Part shown: in pieces, positions 36,051 through 46,676 of the stretch
How the letters are laid out: each line of letters starts with the position of its first letter
Position numbering within the stretch: the stretch's first letter is position 1
Assembly (NCBI GenBank): GCA_021613335.1
Contig: JAJTWR010000236.1
Coordinates: 1,484,501 to 1,548,500 of the forward strand
Length of the DNA: 64,000 nt
DNA from: Whitmania pigra
Lineage: Eukaryota; Annelida; Clitellata; Hirudinida; Haemopidae
Direction of reading: 5' to 3'
The notes under the pieces: generated by a model
Seen by the model: only the letters and a program-made list of their open reading frames with translations
Told to the model about the DNA's origin: nothing
Databases searched by the model: none
Translations under genes and position numbers: made by a program

Positions 36051-36564
36051 CTAATGTTATCATCTTCACCCTTGCCATAAAGACCATGTCGTCTGGCTAA
36101 ATGCCTTACCATGGCACCAGGCTGGATTAATACTTTATCGTCATATCTGAGGAGTGGTACTTCGGCAAAAGTGAGCTCTGGGATTCAAAATCAATTTCGT
36201 TAGCATATTTAATATAATTAACAAGTAATCATCATGTATTTATGTCGTTCAATTAATTATTCAAATTGTTATTAACCCGACTTCAAAGACAAAAATTCCT
36301 CTCTTGATCTAACCTCGGTGAACTAAAAATAAGCTTATTATATTTATTAATAATAATAATTGTTTTAATTACAATTGTTAATTGAATATTATTTAATAAT
36401 TGCATTATTTTCGAGCTCTGAGCGATTGTAAACTATTATTAATAATATTAAACATTAAATAACAACTTTGTGAGAACTACCTGAATGTGACAAGCAGCCA
36501 AAATCAACCGAACGATCTCAGCATATCCCCTACTATTGAAATATACCAGTTCAGAAGCAGATGA
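36051..36564 (-). pseudogene. Truncated glutathione S-transferase, copy E (exons 1-3 only)
   Basis: Three GST exons are readable: exon 1 about 36564-36481 (ELVYFNSRGYAEIVRLILAA), exon 2 36322-36277 (FTEVRSREEFLSLKS, two codons shorter than in other copies) and exon 3 36177-36051 (ELTFAEVPLLRY, then QPGAMVRHLARRHGLYG). Splice sites and phases are intact, but the position aligned with the ATG reads TCA, no in-frame ATG precedes it nearby, and exons 4-5 are missing downstream. The next GST sequence on the strand is the inserted GST-D block. D's exon 6 and the exon-5 relic at 33717-33752 are probably the displaced end of this gene. Confidence 0.8.
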
Positions 36565-37574
36565 TTTCTTGCAGAATATTGTTTTGACTTTGATAATAAA
36601 AAATACAGTTTTTTAAACTGTTAGACTGCATCCATTGGCGTAATGTAGATGTGGAAATACAATTGTCTAAATAATGCAATAAGAAATTGTCGGTGAATAT
36701 TTAATTCCATTATTATGATGATATGGAAAGTAATTAATAAATAGTTTTCCGAAGTTATTGACAGATCAGTGAGAAATTGCCTTCGATTGGTCCGTGTCAT
36801 TAAGAACGAAAATTTTGAACACGCCACAACTTGATTTCATATCGATTTGAAAATGAGAGCTTTAATTGCAGAGGTGTTAGACCATTCTGAAAATAATTTC
36901 GGGGGGGAATTGACGTCAAGAAGGAGATTGAAAATCACGGATATTGACGCCATTTCGAAGGATTTCTACAATTTCAAAACAATGTGAAAAATATGATCAT
37001 TTGCTCAGAATAAATACGTTAATCTAAATTAGCTGAATTCTGATGTTATTTTGTTAAAAGAAAAATCAAATCGATCCAATGTCTCACACCTGCAAACTTC
37101 TTAATTTTAATAAATAAACTAACAAAGTAATGGTCGAAATTCGGAGTTTATTTCTGAAGCTCTACAAAAACAAAAAAAAGTGTCCGTGTTGGCACCGTGA
37201 ACGATTGCATGAGTTCGTGGAATCCTGAAGCGATTATTCTTCGGAATGGAATTAATTAATTAATTGATGAATTCTCGGCAATAATTAACGACACGATTAA
37301 ATGCCTTGCACCTGCGTTTGGATGTTAAAATGATGATGTTCACTTTTGTTCACGCTTCCTCCATTTTTATTTCTCGAAAACTGATCTTAAATGAGAAGAT
37401 ATTTCTTCAAATTCTAGACTTTTCAAATCTAAAAATTAAGCTTTACTATTGTGATTAACCGAATAATAATAAATCACATTACACACCCGTAAATAATCCT
37501 ATCGAATTAATTTGAAAAGTCAACTTGAGTTATAATTTAAAAAAACTAACTTGCACCTGGGCGGCAACATAGCC
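36565..37574. other. Spacer between GST-E (-) and the receptor gene (+)
   Basis: Head-to-head spacer of about 1 kb; no exon recognised. It should hold the receptor promoter but I see no clear TATA element. Confidence 0.5.
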
Positions 37575-40500
37575 ATGCATTTTTCAACATTTCGCCTCTG
37601 CGCCATCCTCATCTTCAAGACAATCATTCTCTCCCCATTCGTTACCAGCAAACTCGAAGTTATGAATCAGATCGCGATTGGGGCAACTCTTCCCCAGGAT
37701 ATCTATCAGAGTTGGATGTCCTACTACGGGTCTAGCCGCTTTGGTTACGTGGATATCAGACCGAAGTACAATGCCAGAGGGAGCAAGGCTGGTCAGACAG
37801 CCATGGTTCAAACTTTGGGCTACGGAACTCCACAACAGAGTCCATTTCTTGTGGAAAGCCTTTTGCCCGACTTTGGTACTTCTGAGATACCCTTCACCGC
37901 TAAAGAAGCTTCGAACTACACGGACCTCGCTACTTTTCCAGTTCTTGCTGGGTGAGTAAATGGCGCCATTTCTTGTGCTCTTAGGGAAATGTTTAACTCA
38001 ATAAAACAAAAACAAAAAAAAAAGTAAAATCTGTAATATATTATTAGTCATGATGAACATTAAATTGAGCAACAAAAAAATAATTGAACACACCACTAAC
38101 TGAAAAAATAAAATAATTAAGAAATAAAAATTCTCAACAAAAAGAAACACTGCACCGTTCTCATTTTCGAATCTCCTTAAAGGAATTTAGTGCTGGCATA
38201 CAACGTTCCGGAGGTGGAAAACCTGGTACTGACTCTCGATCATGTGGTTGGAATCTACAACGGCACTTTCAAATTCTGGAACGATTCCACGTTCGCTATT
38301 CTGAACGAAAAGGAAACTTTTCCAAACGCTTCCATCAAACCAGTTGCTAGATATTTCCCTTCAGGATCGACCTACATCTTCACAAGAGCATTATCTATCT
38401 ACAGCAGTGCTTTTAACAAAGCTTATAGTTTTTTCGACAATCGTTTTGGGTGGCAGGGGTCTTCTGACTTTGAATTTGGCCAGTCGTCATCAGGAATGGT
38501 GGACACCATATTCAATCTACCCTACAGCATCGGATACGTGCCTGTGTGGTTAGCTGAAACGTCTCAGATAAGGTTGGAAAGTTATTTATTTAAATGTCCG
38601 GGCTTTGAATGTTAACAATCTAGTAATTGAATTCGTTAATTCTTATAAAAGATCATTTTTCTGAGCAAAAGCCATGTGTTATTTTGGTTTGAACTTATTA
38701 CTTCAAGGTTATTATTCAGAGTTGAGAGAGTGAAGTAAACTCTTTGTAAACATTAATCTTAATAATGCGCTTTCAAAGCAAGGCAGGATAGCTGATAACT
38801 ATATTAATATTTAATTAATTAATTATTAATGCCCTCAAGGTACGCGAGTATCGTCAATAGAAAGGGGGAGATTGTTAGCCCGAAGTCAATAAAACATATT
38901 TCGAATTCTGTGCAAGAAAACAAACTGAAACTTCTGTCTTCTAAATATTTCAACTCCGACTTGGCCGAAAGTTCTGAATCGAATTACCCCATAGCTGGAT
39001 ATTCGTACATGATTGTCAAACTCAATTCAATAGCCTCCTGCTCAGAGGCCATAGAGCTGACGAGGTAAATTGGTCAATTTATCGAGCAAATACATAAATT
39101 CGCTTTTAGAAAATTTATCAATTAAGATTAAATCGTTAAAAATAAATATTAAATACTCTATCAACCGTTTAGAAATGAATTTACCCAGGTTTATAAAGTG
39201 GATATCGAATGATCCAGACGCTAATTCTTTGGCACGTTCTTTCTATATGGTAAGCGTCGGTTCTGGCCTGATGGATGAAATCAACACTCGCGTCCTCAAA
39301 CGAATGACCTGTGGTAAAAAACAAGTCGAAGACCTCTTGAATCAACAGATCAGAGAAGAAGAAGAAATGAAGAAAACATGGAAAACTCCACTGGGAATTG
39401 CCACTCCATATGTCTGCTCATCGCAGCTGGAGTTGGTTTCGGCATATGGAGGCAAAAGAAGAAGTACTTGGAGATGATTGACAAAAACGAGTGGAACATA
39501 AACGCCTTTGAAATCGAGATTAACATTGAGAAAAACATCGGAGCCAAATTTTCCCCCAGTCAGGTCAACGCAAGCTTGGATGGTTTCAGGCCGGCTGTTC
39601 CACCACAGAACACTTCGAAATTTAAGTGCGCCCAGAAAATGTTCACTGCCAACGGAAGTTTAATTGGGAAATACAACGAGATCAAAATGTGCTTCACGCC
39701 CATGTGGCTTGAGGGCTACTTTGACACGAACATCAAAGTCAGACTGGCTCTTACTAAAATGAAAAGCTCCATCGACCACACGAATCTGCTTAGATTTTAT
39801 GGCCTAACCTGGATGAACGATAGACTGTATTTGGCCGAGGAACACGGAGAAAAAGGACTCTTGATCGATGTACTGAGACATTCCAAGTTTGAACTCAGTA
39901 ACGACTTTAGGTATGAAACTTTCTTAAAATAGGCTGTGATCGTACAATTAAAGAATTAGTCAACCATGAATAATTTAGTTGTCCAATTAATTTTATTTTA
40001 TTAGTTATTTGTTAATAATGTGTAAGCATTTTAAAATGAGTTTCCTTGTAAATTACCAGATACGCCATAACCAGGGACATAGCATCCGGCATGTCCTATC
40101 TTCATCGCAAAGACATCGTACATGGCTTTCTGACGACAGATTCATGTGTGGTTGATTCGAGATGGTCGGTCAAAGTGAGATGTTGGGGTTACAACCTCAT
40201 CAATCAGACCAACAAACAGGCTGGCAGAAGCAAGACAAACCTCAACATCTATGACATTCGGAGGCAGCAACTCAATGAAGCCGATCAGAAACAGTTTGAG
40301 TTCTGGATGCCACCTGAAGCCAAGATGGCCAGAGAAAAAGACTTCAATCCGACCAAAGCATGCGATTCATTCTGTTTTGGTCTCGTCATGTTTAAGATAT
40401 TCACCACCATTTCTTTGAGGGCTGTTATGCGCCAACCCCAAGCAAACTCAAACCGTCTTCCTCTAACTGATGATGGGAATCAAGGCAGCTTTGATGATAA

Positions 40501-41931
40501 AACTCAAATACTCGTAGCCCGTTTGACAAAGGAAGACGGGGTGAAAAGTCTCCCCAACAAAGTGAAGGTGATAATTGGACAGGCTTGTGTCGAAGATCCC
40601 AACCAAAGGCCATCTTTTGAGAAACTGTCGGTGATGTTGATGGCAGCTCACAATTCCAAGTACATGAGCACTCTGGACAATATTATCGAATCATTGGAGT
40701 TCTACGGAAGCGAAATTGAAACAAAAATGGAGGATCTTGGTAGAAGATTGAGAAAAACTCTTGATGAAAAAGACAATATTATGTCGCAAAGGATTCCAAC
40801 TTGGGCAATGAGCCAGGTAAATTGCTCGATCATTAACCATTGTACTTGAAAGATGAATATTATTTGTTAAGTAATTATTTTGTATCACCTTGCATTTTCT
40901 ACTAAAGATAAGGATGGGAAAGGATATGGACTGCAAAATGTGCAAAAATTTAGCAGTAATTGCTATAGAAATCGATCTATCCCACATCGAATCTGCTATC
41001 ATACCGTCTCCAGAGATTGAAGTCAACAGCGACGCTCGACAAAAATTCCAAGAAAAGAAAATCATTTTCTGTCTTGAAAGTTTCAATTCAGCAGTAGAGG
41101 AATTGGTTGATGAAAATTCGTGGCTCTTCAATGTCGAACAGACTTCCAACTGCGTTCTGTTCGTAGCTGGATTTAATGGGTTTTCCTTTGCCCAGAACAT
41201 CGGCAAGCTTATCGAACTCTTGTGGACCTGGGTGACTCCAATAAAAAAAAATTGTCTGGAGGTGATTTTTGGTCACAATTACTCAAATCAGGTTTGGTAG
41301 CTTGGTGCAGGTTAATTCAGATGTAATTCGATTTATGATGCACCATCAGTAGATTTTAACTAATAATAAATATTCAAGTTTTACTCGGGATGTAATAATT
41401 ATGCTTAATTGTATTATGAAAAATTCCAAATCTGAATGTTTATGCTTGACTTTAGGATCACATTCCAATTCCTATGTTCACCGTCACTCTCCACGGTGGA
41501 TCGGCTTTGTTCGGTCTCAGCAAACAGTCAGGGAATCAAGGCAACATGAAGTTCTTCTCTTACGGGGAAGTCATTAAAACGACTCGAAGACTAAACGCGT
41601 CTAGACGTCTACAAGCAGGAACAGACTGTGATCGAATTCTCAGCACCGATGTCATCGTTAAAAATCTTCCGATGTCTCTGAAAAACTTCAAAATCACTCC
41701 AGCAAAAATCTATTGCGAAGTATGTTGTTTCGGAGCAATATTTTTAATAGAATAAAATAATTGGCTCATCGATTAAATGAACTTGTGCGACAAACGAGGT
41801 TTATTGTAACTCAACGATTTATAGTTTTTTAAATTCTATTTTAATTTCAGATTTCTGCTGAAATGCCATTGTACTGGATAGATAAAGAGATTGAAATAAA
41901 ACATGCCAAGATCCCCGATGTCGTCTGTTGA
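37575..41931 (+). CDS. Receptor guanylyl cyclase-like protein with PstS-like ectodomain and degenerate cyclase domain
   Basis: Nine exons: 37575-37951, 38183-38572, 38840-39064, 39189-39313, 39349-39910, 40060-40816, 40908-41261, 41456-41719, 41851-41931; 1044 residues. A signal peptide (about 1-25) precedes a phosphate-binding-protein (PstS, type II periplasmic binding) fold: IGATLPQDIYQSW (35-47), YNARGSKAG (65-73), DFGTSEIPF (99-107), IYNGTFKFWND (150-160) and R182 ... SGSTYIFT. A membrane segment (about 389-405, CHSICLLIAAGVGFGIW) and basic stop-transfer RQKKK follow. The kinase-homology domain has HGFLTTDSCVVDS (581-593), WMPPEA and EDPNQRPSF, then a coiled dimerisation helix. The cyclase domain is recognisable (VTLHGGSALFG, 940-950; EMPLYWI near the end), but the metal Asp positions are Glu833 and Asn893. 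Catalysis is therefore unlikely. The fourth intron would be only 35 nt; otherwise the frame breaks there. Confidence 0.85.
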
Positions 41932-42592
41932 GGGGTGGATTTCGCGTTGTGGCGATGTGTTGGCAGCGGCTCGCCATGACTATTTTTTGCCAATTCCGAA
42001 ACATACTTAACTGAAACTGAATTAAGTCGAACTGCACCGACATGCCTCAGAAAAAGAAAAACGAATTTGAAAGATTTTGATAGGTTATCGGGGGCTGATT
42101 CGCCAACGCTAGATTATCTGTCGTCCTGTTACTAAAAATAAAATTAGTTTTAAATTGCATTCGTCGTAACCTGAGTGCGCGTAATATCAAATAACATTAA
42201 ACAGCTCGGCATCCAAGAGTTTATTTGCATATGGAACAACAATAAACCAGGACTCATCAAAGTGGACTCCAATGAACAAGATCACACAAGAATGTTTCTG
42301 TCATGATAATAAGTGAAACTAAGGAAGCAAATAATTCGTTCAATCCTGGATGCTTAGGCATTGAACAAGCCAAGTAACAAATTTCTCGGCACACATGACG
42401 GCGCAAGAATCGGAAGTAAAGTTTAGCGGTGACACAATCAAATTTAATAACATTATCACTTCATTTACATAACTGGATAGTGATATCATAATCGGGTAGG
42501 TGAGATTAATTTAGTGCTCAAGTTGCAGGAAGAGCAAATTATGCATACCATGTCAGTTTATGTATGCCAGGAGCAAACAAAGGCGCACGAGA
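41932..42592. other. Convergent spacer between the receptor (+) and BCKDK-like gene (-)
   Basis: Contains AATAAA at 42137-42142, a candidate polyadenylation signal for the receptor transcript; nothing else recognised. Confidence 0.5.
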
Positions 42593-45500
42593 CTAAATGC
42601 GGAAGCTTTCCCTCTTCCCTTCGATGTGTCCGAGCCTCAGAAATGTGTCTGTTCCGAAGCCTTCCATTGATTCTACCTCGATGTTTCCTCCGAGGCATCT
42701 CGCATAAGTCCGACACACCGGCAGGCCAAACTGCAGTCTGCAATGGTTTTTGAATCGGTCAATAAATTCTAATAAGTAGATTCTCGAGTCATCGTCATCA
42801 TCATTCATCCAATCGTAATAACAGATCCGATCTAAGCGTCCAAGTCAGAATTCTCACTCGTCTGCCAGATATCCGCCCTCCTCTTCACACAGAGTGTGGT
42901 GCTGCTGTTTGGAAAGATCGAACTCCCACAACTTATCCAGTTCGGCATGGTGAAGCCCTCTTCCTCGATCGCTCACCCTGCAACCCAAGGACGACGCGAT
43001 GATAGCAATAAGTACATTAAAATCTTTCTCACAGATTGTTTGTACCACAATGAGCCAGTAATAGATTACAGGTGATATAAGAAATAACAGAAGTCAAGGT
43101 GAATTTATCAAATAAATTTCCATCCTTAAGGTAAATTCACATGTAAATAGCATTTTCAATGCAGAATGCACGTACTTGATGATAAAGTCTAAATCATTAT
43201 TGGAGATGGTAATTTGTACAGGGGGCATGGGCAGGCTAGAAGTGGTTTTATGGTTCTCGACCGTGGCCCTGCAAAATAAAAAGCAGTACCACTGACTGAA
43301 AATGCCTGTAGACCGAAGACAACCTTCTATTACTGACACGGCCGCTCTGTACAGCAGTTCCTGAACGATGTTTCCGAAAGGTTGCGGAATGAAGGCGAAC
43401 TTCGCGTCGAGGTGTCCAGAAATGGAGAAGTAAGGACAAGTGCCGTGCTGTTCTTCGCATGCGGTTCTGTTCATCGAACGAAGAAAATTTTATTTTGTCA
43501 GCAAGTAGTTCGGTCAAGGAGATAGTGGTATTTGCAGAATTATTTGTTTTCACCATTATTATTATTATTAAAATCATCATTTATTACCATTACTATCATT
43601 ATCGTCATCACCTCACGCTTTCAATCTTCTTCTCGATGATGAGCTTTGGACTGAAGTTGACAGCTATGATGCCGATGATTTCGGGCTAAAATTAGAACAT
43701 CATATGCAAATTGGCAGTTTTAAAGGACTGAATAAGTTTTTGTCGATCCCATTCGTGGAGAATTTTGTAAATGTTGAAAACAGAAGATTGATAACGCTTC
43801 GTTATTGTGGTGATGATGCATGGCAGAACAGTACCTTATGTCAAATTTGTTCATTTTCCACGATAGGTTACGCAAGACAAACGACAAAACATTTTAACTC
43901 GAACACTTGGTTGAAATACAAGATGAATTAGAATGGCTTAGAATGCAATAGTCAAATATTAAAAAGAAAGATAAAAAGTATTTACATTCTCTTTCTGTAG
44001 AGCAATGTGGTGCTTGCAGAGTAGCTCAGTGGCAATCCTCGAGTTCAATGCCCTGTCCAGGAACTTTCTGATGGCCTCGTCACTCTGTAACACAATTGCT
44101 ATCACCTCATCTTGTGTCTTTATCAAGATGTTCTTATTAGATTTATCATGTAATATTAAATGATGTTTTATATTTTCCATGTGTCAAATTCTAATGTTGC
44201 AAACAACTCAAGAAATATGTTGCTGAGGTCATTCATGGCTACTGGACTTATTACTGCTCGAAATAAAGACATTTCATAGGCTCGTGCGACAACTCTGCAT
44301 TCAAATGATCAACCACTCACAAGATCAATTTGCTTGCTGTCTGCTCCAATAATATCATGACATGGTAACGAATAAATTAAATAACAAGTTAATTTAAACT
44401 AGATTTAAGAGAATAGCCATTAAATGGATCAATGCCATGGTTCTCTCTCTCTCTCTAATTTAACTATTTAATTAACTATTTAATTTAGGCATTAGTTTAA
44501 TAATTATGTATTATGCCATGGATGCCTAAGCATGGTTCTCTCTCTCTAATTTAACTATTTAATTTAGGCATTAGTTTAATAATTATGTATTATGCCATGG
44601 ATGCCTAAGCATGGTTCTCTCTCTCTAATTTAACTATTTAATTAACTATTTAATTTAGGCATTAGTTTAATAATTATGTATTATTACTACAGACCATACT
44701 TTTTATCTTAATTATTTATCTTTCCATACTTTGTTCTCTTACTCATTATCTTATTCTTCATAACCTGTTACTATGCTAACCAAAGCACTATTCGTAACTG
44801 ACACACCCACCTTAAAGTATCTAATTTCCTTTAACCCTTTACACAGCAAGGCGATGTCATTCTTGTGCTCATCCAAAAACTGTCTGAGGATGCCACAGTA
44901 CTCCAGCTCTGACTTCAGATCTGTTATCTGTCGAGGTCAGACAGCAACCTAGTCAGTAGTCAATGACTTCATGCCATTTCCAAATTACGAGATGTCTAGT
45001 CAACTAAAGATGTTAAATGACAGTTATTAATGATGACGAAATAAGCTATTTCTATTAAACTACAATAATAACCAATAATAAATAAATATTGAAATAACAG
45101 TTCTGTAGAAATCACTAACTTTACTTTTTAATAACATCATAATCTTGACAATCTCTTTAACATTAAGTAGGAAAACCAAAATCTATGGATATATGAACAA
45201 GTATCAACCTTAGAAACTTCATTGAGTCTGTAGAAACTCTTTAGGTAGAGTTTGTGCTGGTTTCAAATGAAAGCATAATGTTTATTAACAGGAATTCGAG
45301 TGATTACTTAAGAATTTGATGTGATCTAATAGGCCTTTATTTTAAAACCAGGAAATAAACGTACCTTATCAGGAAATCAATAAAGTCGGTGTATTTTCGT
45401 AATTGTTAGGGATTACGAAATTCTCTTGGATAACAGATAACAATATAATTGAGCTGGTTAAAAGTCAACAAAACCCACCACTTCGAGAATCATTGGATGA

Positions 45501-46021
45501 ACACCAGCCACAAAGGGAAGCTGCCTGAATCTTGAAATCTGATGTGCTAACCTAATTGGAAGTTCCCTCTGCAGATACTGAGCACTCCTCTGAAAGCAGA
45601 CACAAATTTTAAAGCAATCTTTTCAGCACATGAGGCTAATTACTGACTTAGATGACTACAAACAAAATTAACCGTCATAAAATTTATGAATGTTATCGAT
45701 TTTTCCCTTCAAAAGAATGTAGCTCACAATCAGATGATTCTTGTTCGTACTTCGCCCAGTATATATCATCGTCAGAGGCATTAACCTGACAGGCGACTAA
45801 AGAAATATAACAGCCCTGATAAAATTATTCTCGACGTCGCATTAAAATGTTCCAAGTACCATTTTTGTGGCTAGGTCGATCGCATTCTGATAGTAAAACG
45901 AAGTCACGTATTTCATTCTGTCAACTTGGTCGGAGGGTGGAGTCCTTGCGGAAAATAACCTCTGACATGATATCAACCAACCTCTCCTCGAAGAGGTATA
46001 AACATTGCGCGCGCGATACAT
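42593..46021 (-). CDS. BCKDK: Branched-chain ketoacid dehydrogenase kinase-like protein, probable pseudokinase
   Basis: Ten exons: 46021-45860, 45589-45479, 45256-45209, 44927-44811, 44084-43986, 43685-43612, 43466-43338, 43268-43176, 42977-42858, 42737-42593; 365 residues. An Arg-rich mitochondrial presequence (MYRARNVYTSSRRGW) leads into VTSFYYQNAIDLA, RELPIRLAHQI, FLDRALNSRIATELLCKHH, ISNNDLDFIIKVSDRG and an ending KRESFRI, the hallmark of BCKDK. The family phosphorylates BCKDH E1-alpha in the mitochondrial matrix. Key ATP-site motifs differ: the N-box ELLKNA reads ELLYRA, DRGGG reads DRGRG, and GFGFGLP reads ELQFGLP. About 25 residues around the usual LTP segment, between the first two exons, are also missing or in an unseen exon. 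The donor at 43338 was chosen because it restores phase and family spacing. Confidence 0.85.
44441..44684. repeat. Minisatellite in a BCKDK intron, three units of 73-90 bp
   Basis: Three tandem copies of GGTTCTCTCTCTCT-AATTTAACTATTTAATT ... GCCATGGATGCCTAAGCAT (about 44441, 44532, 44612). Units 1 and 3 carry an extra AACTATTTAATT-type step that unit 2 lacks; unit 3 ends before the GCCATGG part. Confidence 0.9.
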
Positions 46022-46676
46022 CGTCTGTCATTGACACGTTGTTTACTTCCATTCCGAACTATTTTATTAAGTCCAGTTTTAAACCTCTAGGTCGGTCCTA
46101 ATTCCAGATTAAGCGCTTGTACAACAAAAAAGTTTACATTTTCAAGTTCACATTGGCTAATAATATTGGCTTCTGATATCGATACATCTCCTCAATAAAT
46201 GAGTAGCTTTAAGTTTGGACACATCAATTTTCCACGAATAAAGGGACTCTAGATTAACCACAGCCATGTAAATGAAATCAAAACATTGATCACGTCTTGT
46301 AAAAACTAGGCATCTTCAATTTGTTTTCCGGCTAAAGAATCGTTAGCTCAATACACTACAACCGTCTGCTATCTCCTAAATTCCATCAACAACAAAGATT
46401 GGTAGCCAAAGCCACGTCTTATCAACTAACTGAAAAATCAGTCACCCAAAATTTAGAAAAATCCATATAATCAAGCCAAATAAACCAATGTTTCATTAAA
46501 AAAATCTGCTGCATGCATTATTAGTAGCAATAGTAACAACCAATCAAGTAAAACTTAGTGAATAAATTTTCAATGTTTTAACTAATCACTTTCCAATTGT
46601 AAACAATTTTGCCTGATTTTAAATGTAAAATTGTCATTTAACAGTGTCCAAACATCCACATCATCACCATGGATCA
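46022..46676. other. Spacer between BCKDK-like gene and QPRT
   Basis: No exon or RNA gene recognised; holds the 5' flank of the BCKDK-like gene. Confidence 0.5.

Noticed and set aside
37575..39064. Bacterial contamination as the source of the PstS-like exons
   Set aside because: The segment is split by GT-AG introns, has an animal-style signal peptide and continues in phase into the receptor.
39070..39477. Frame ending GGKRRSTWR as a soluble end of the receptor
   Set aside because: It ends where a TM segment with stop-transfer residues and the kinase-homology domain start in the adjacent frame; a short intron explains the shift better, though this needs RNA evidence.
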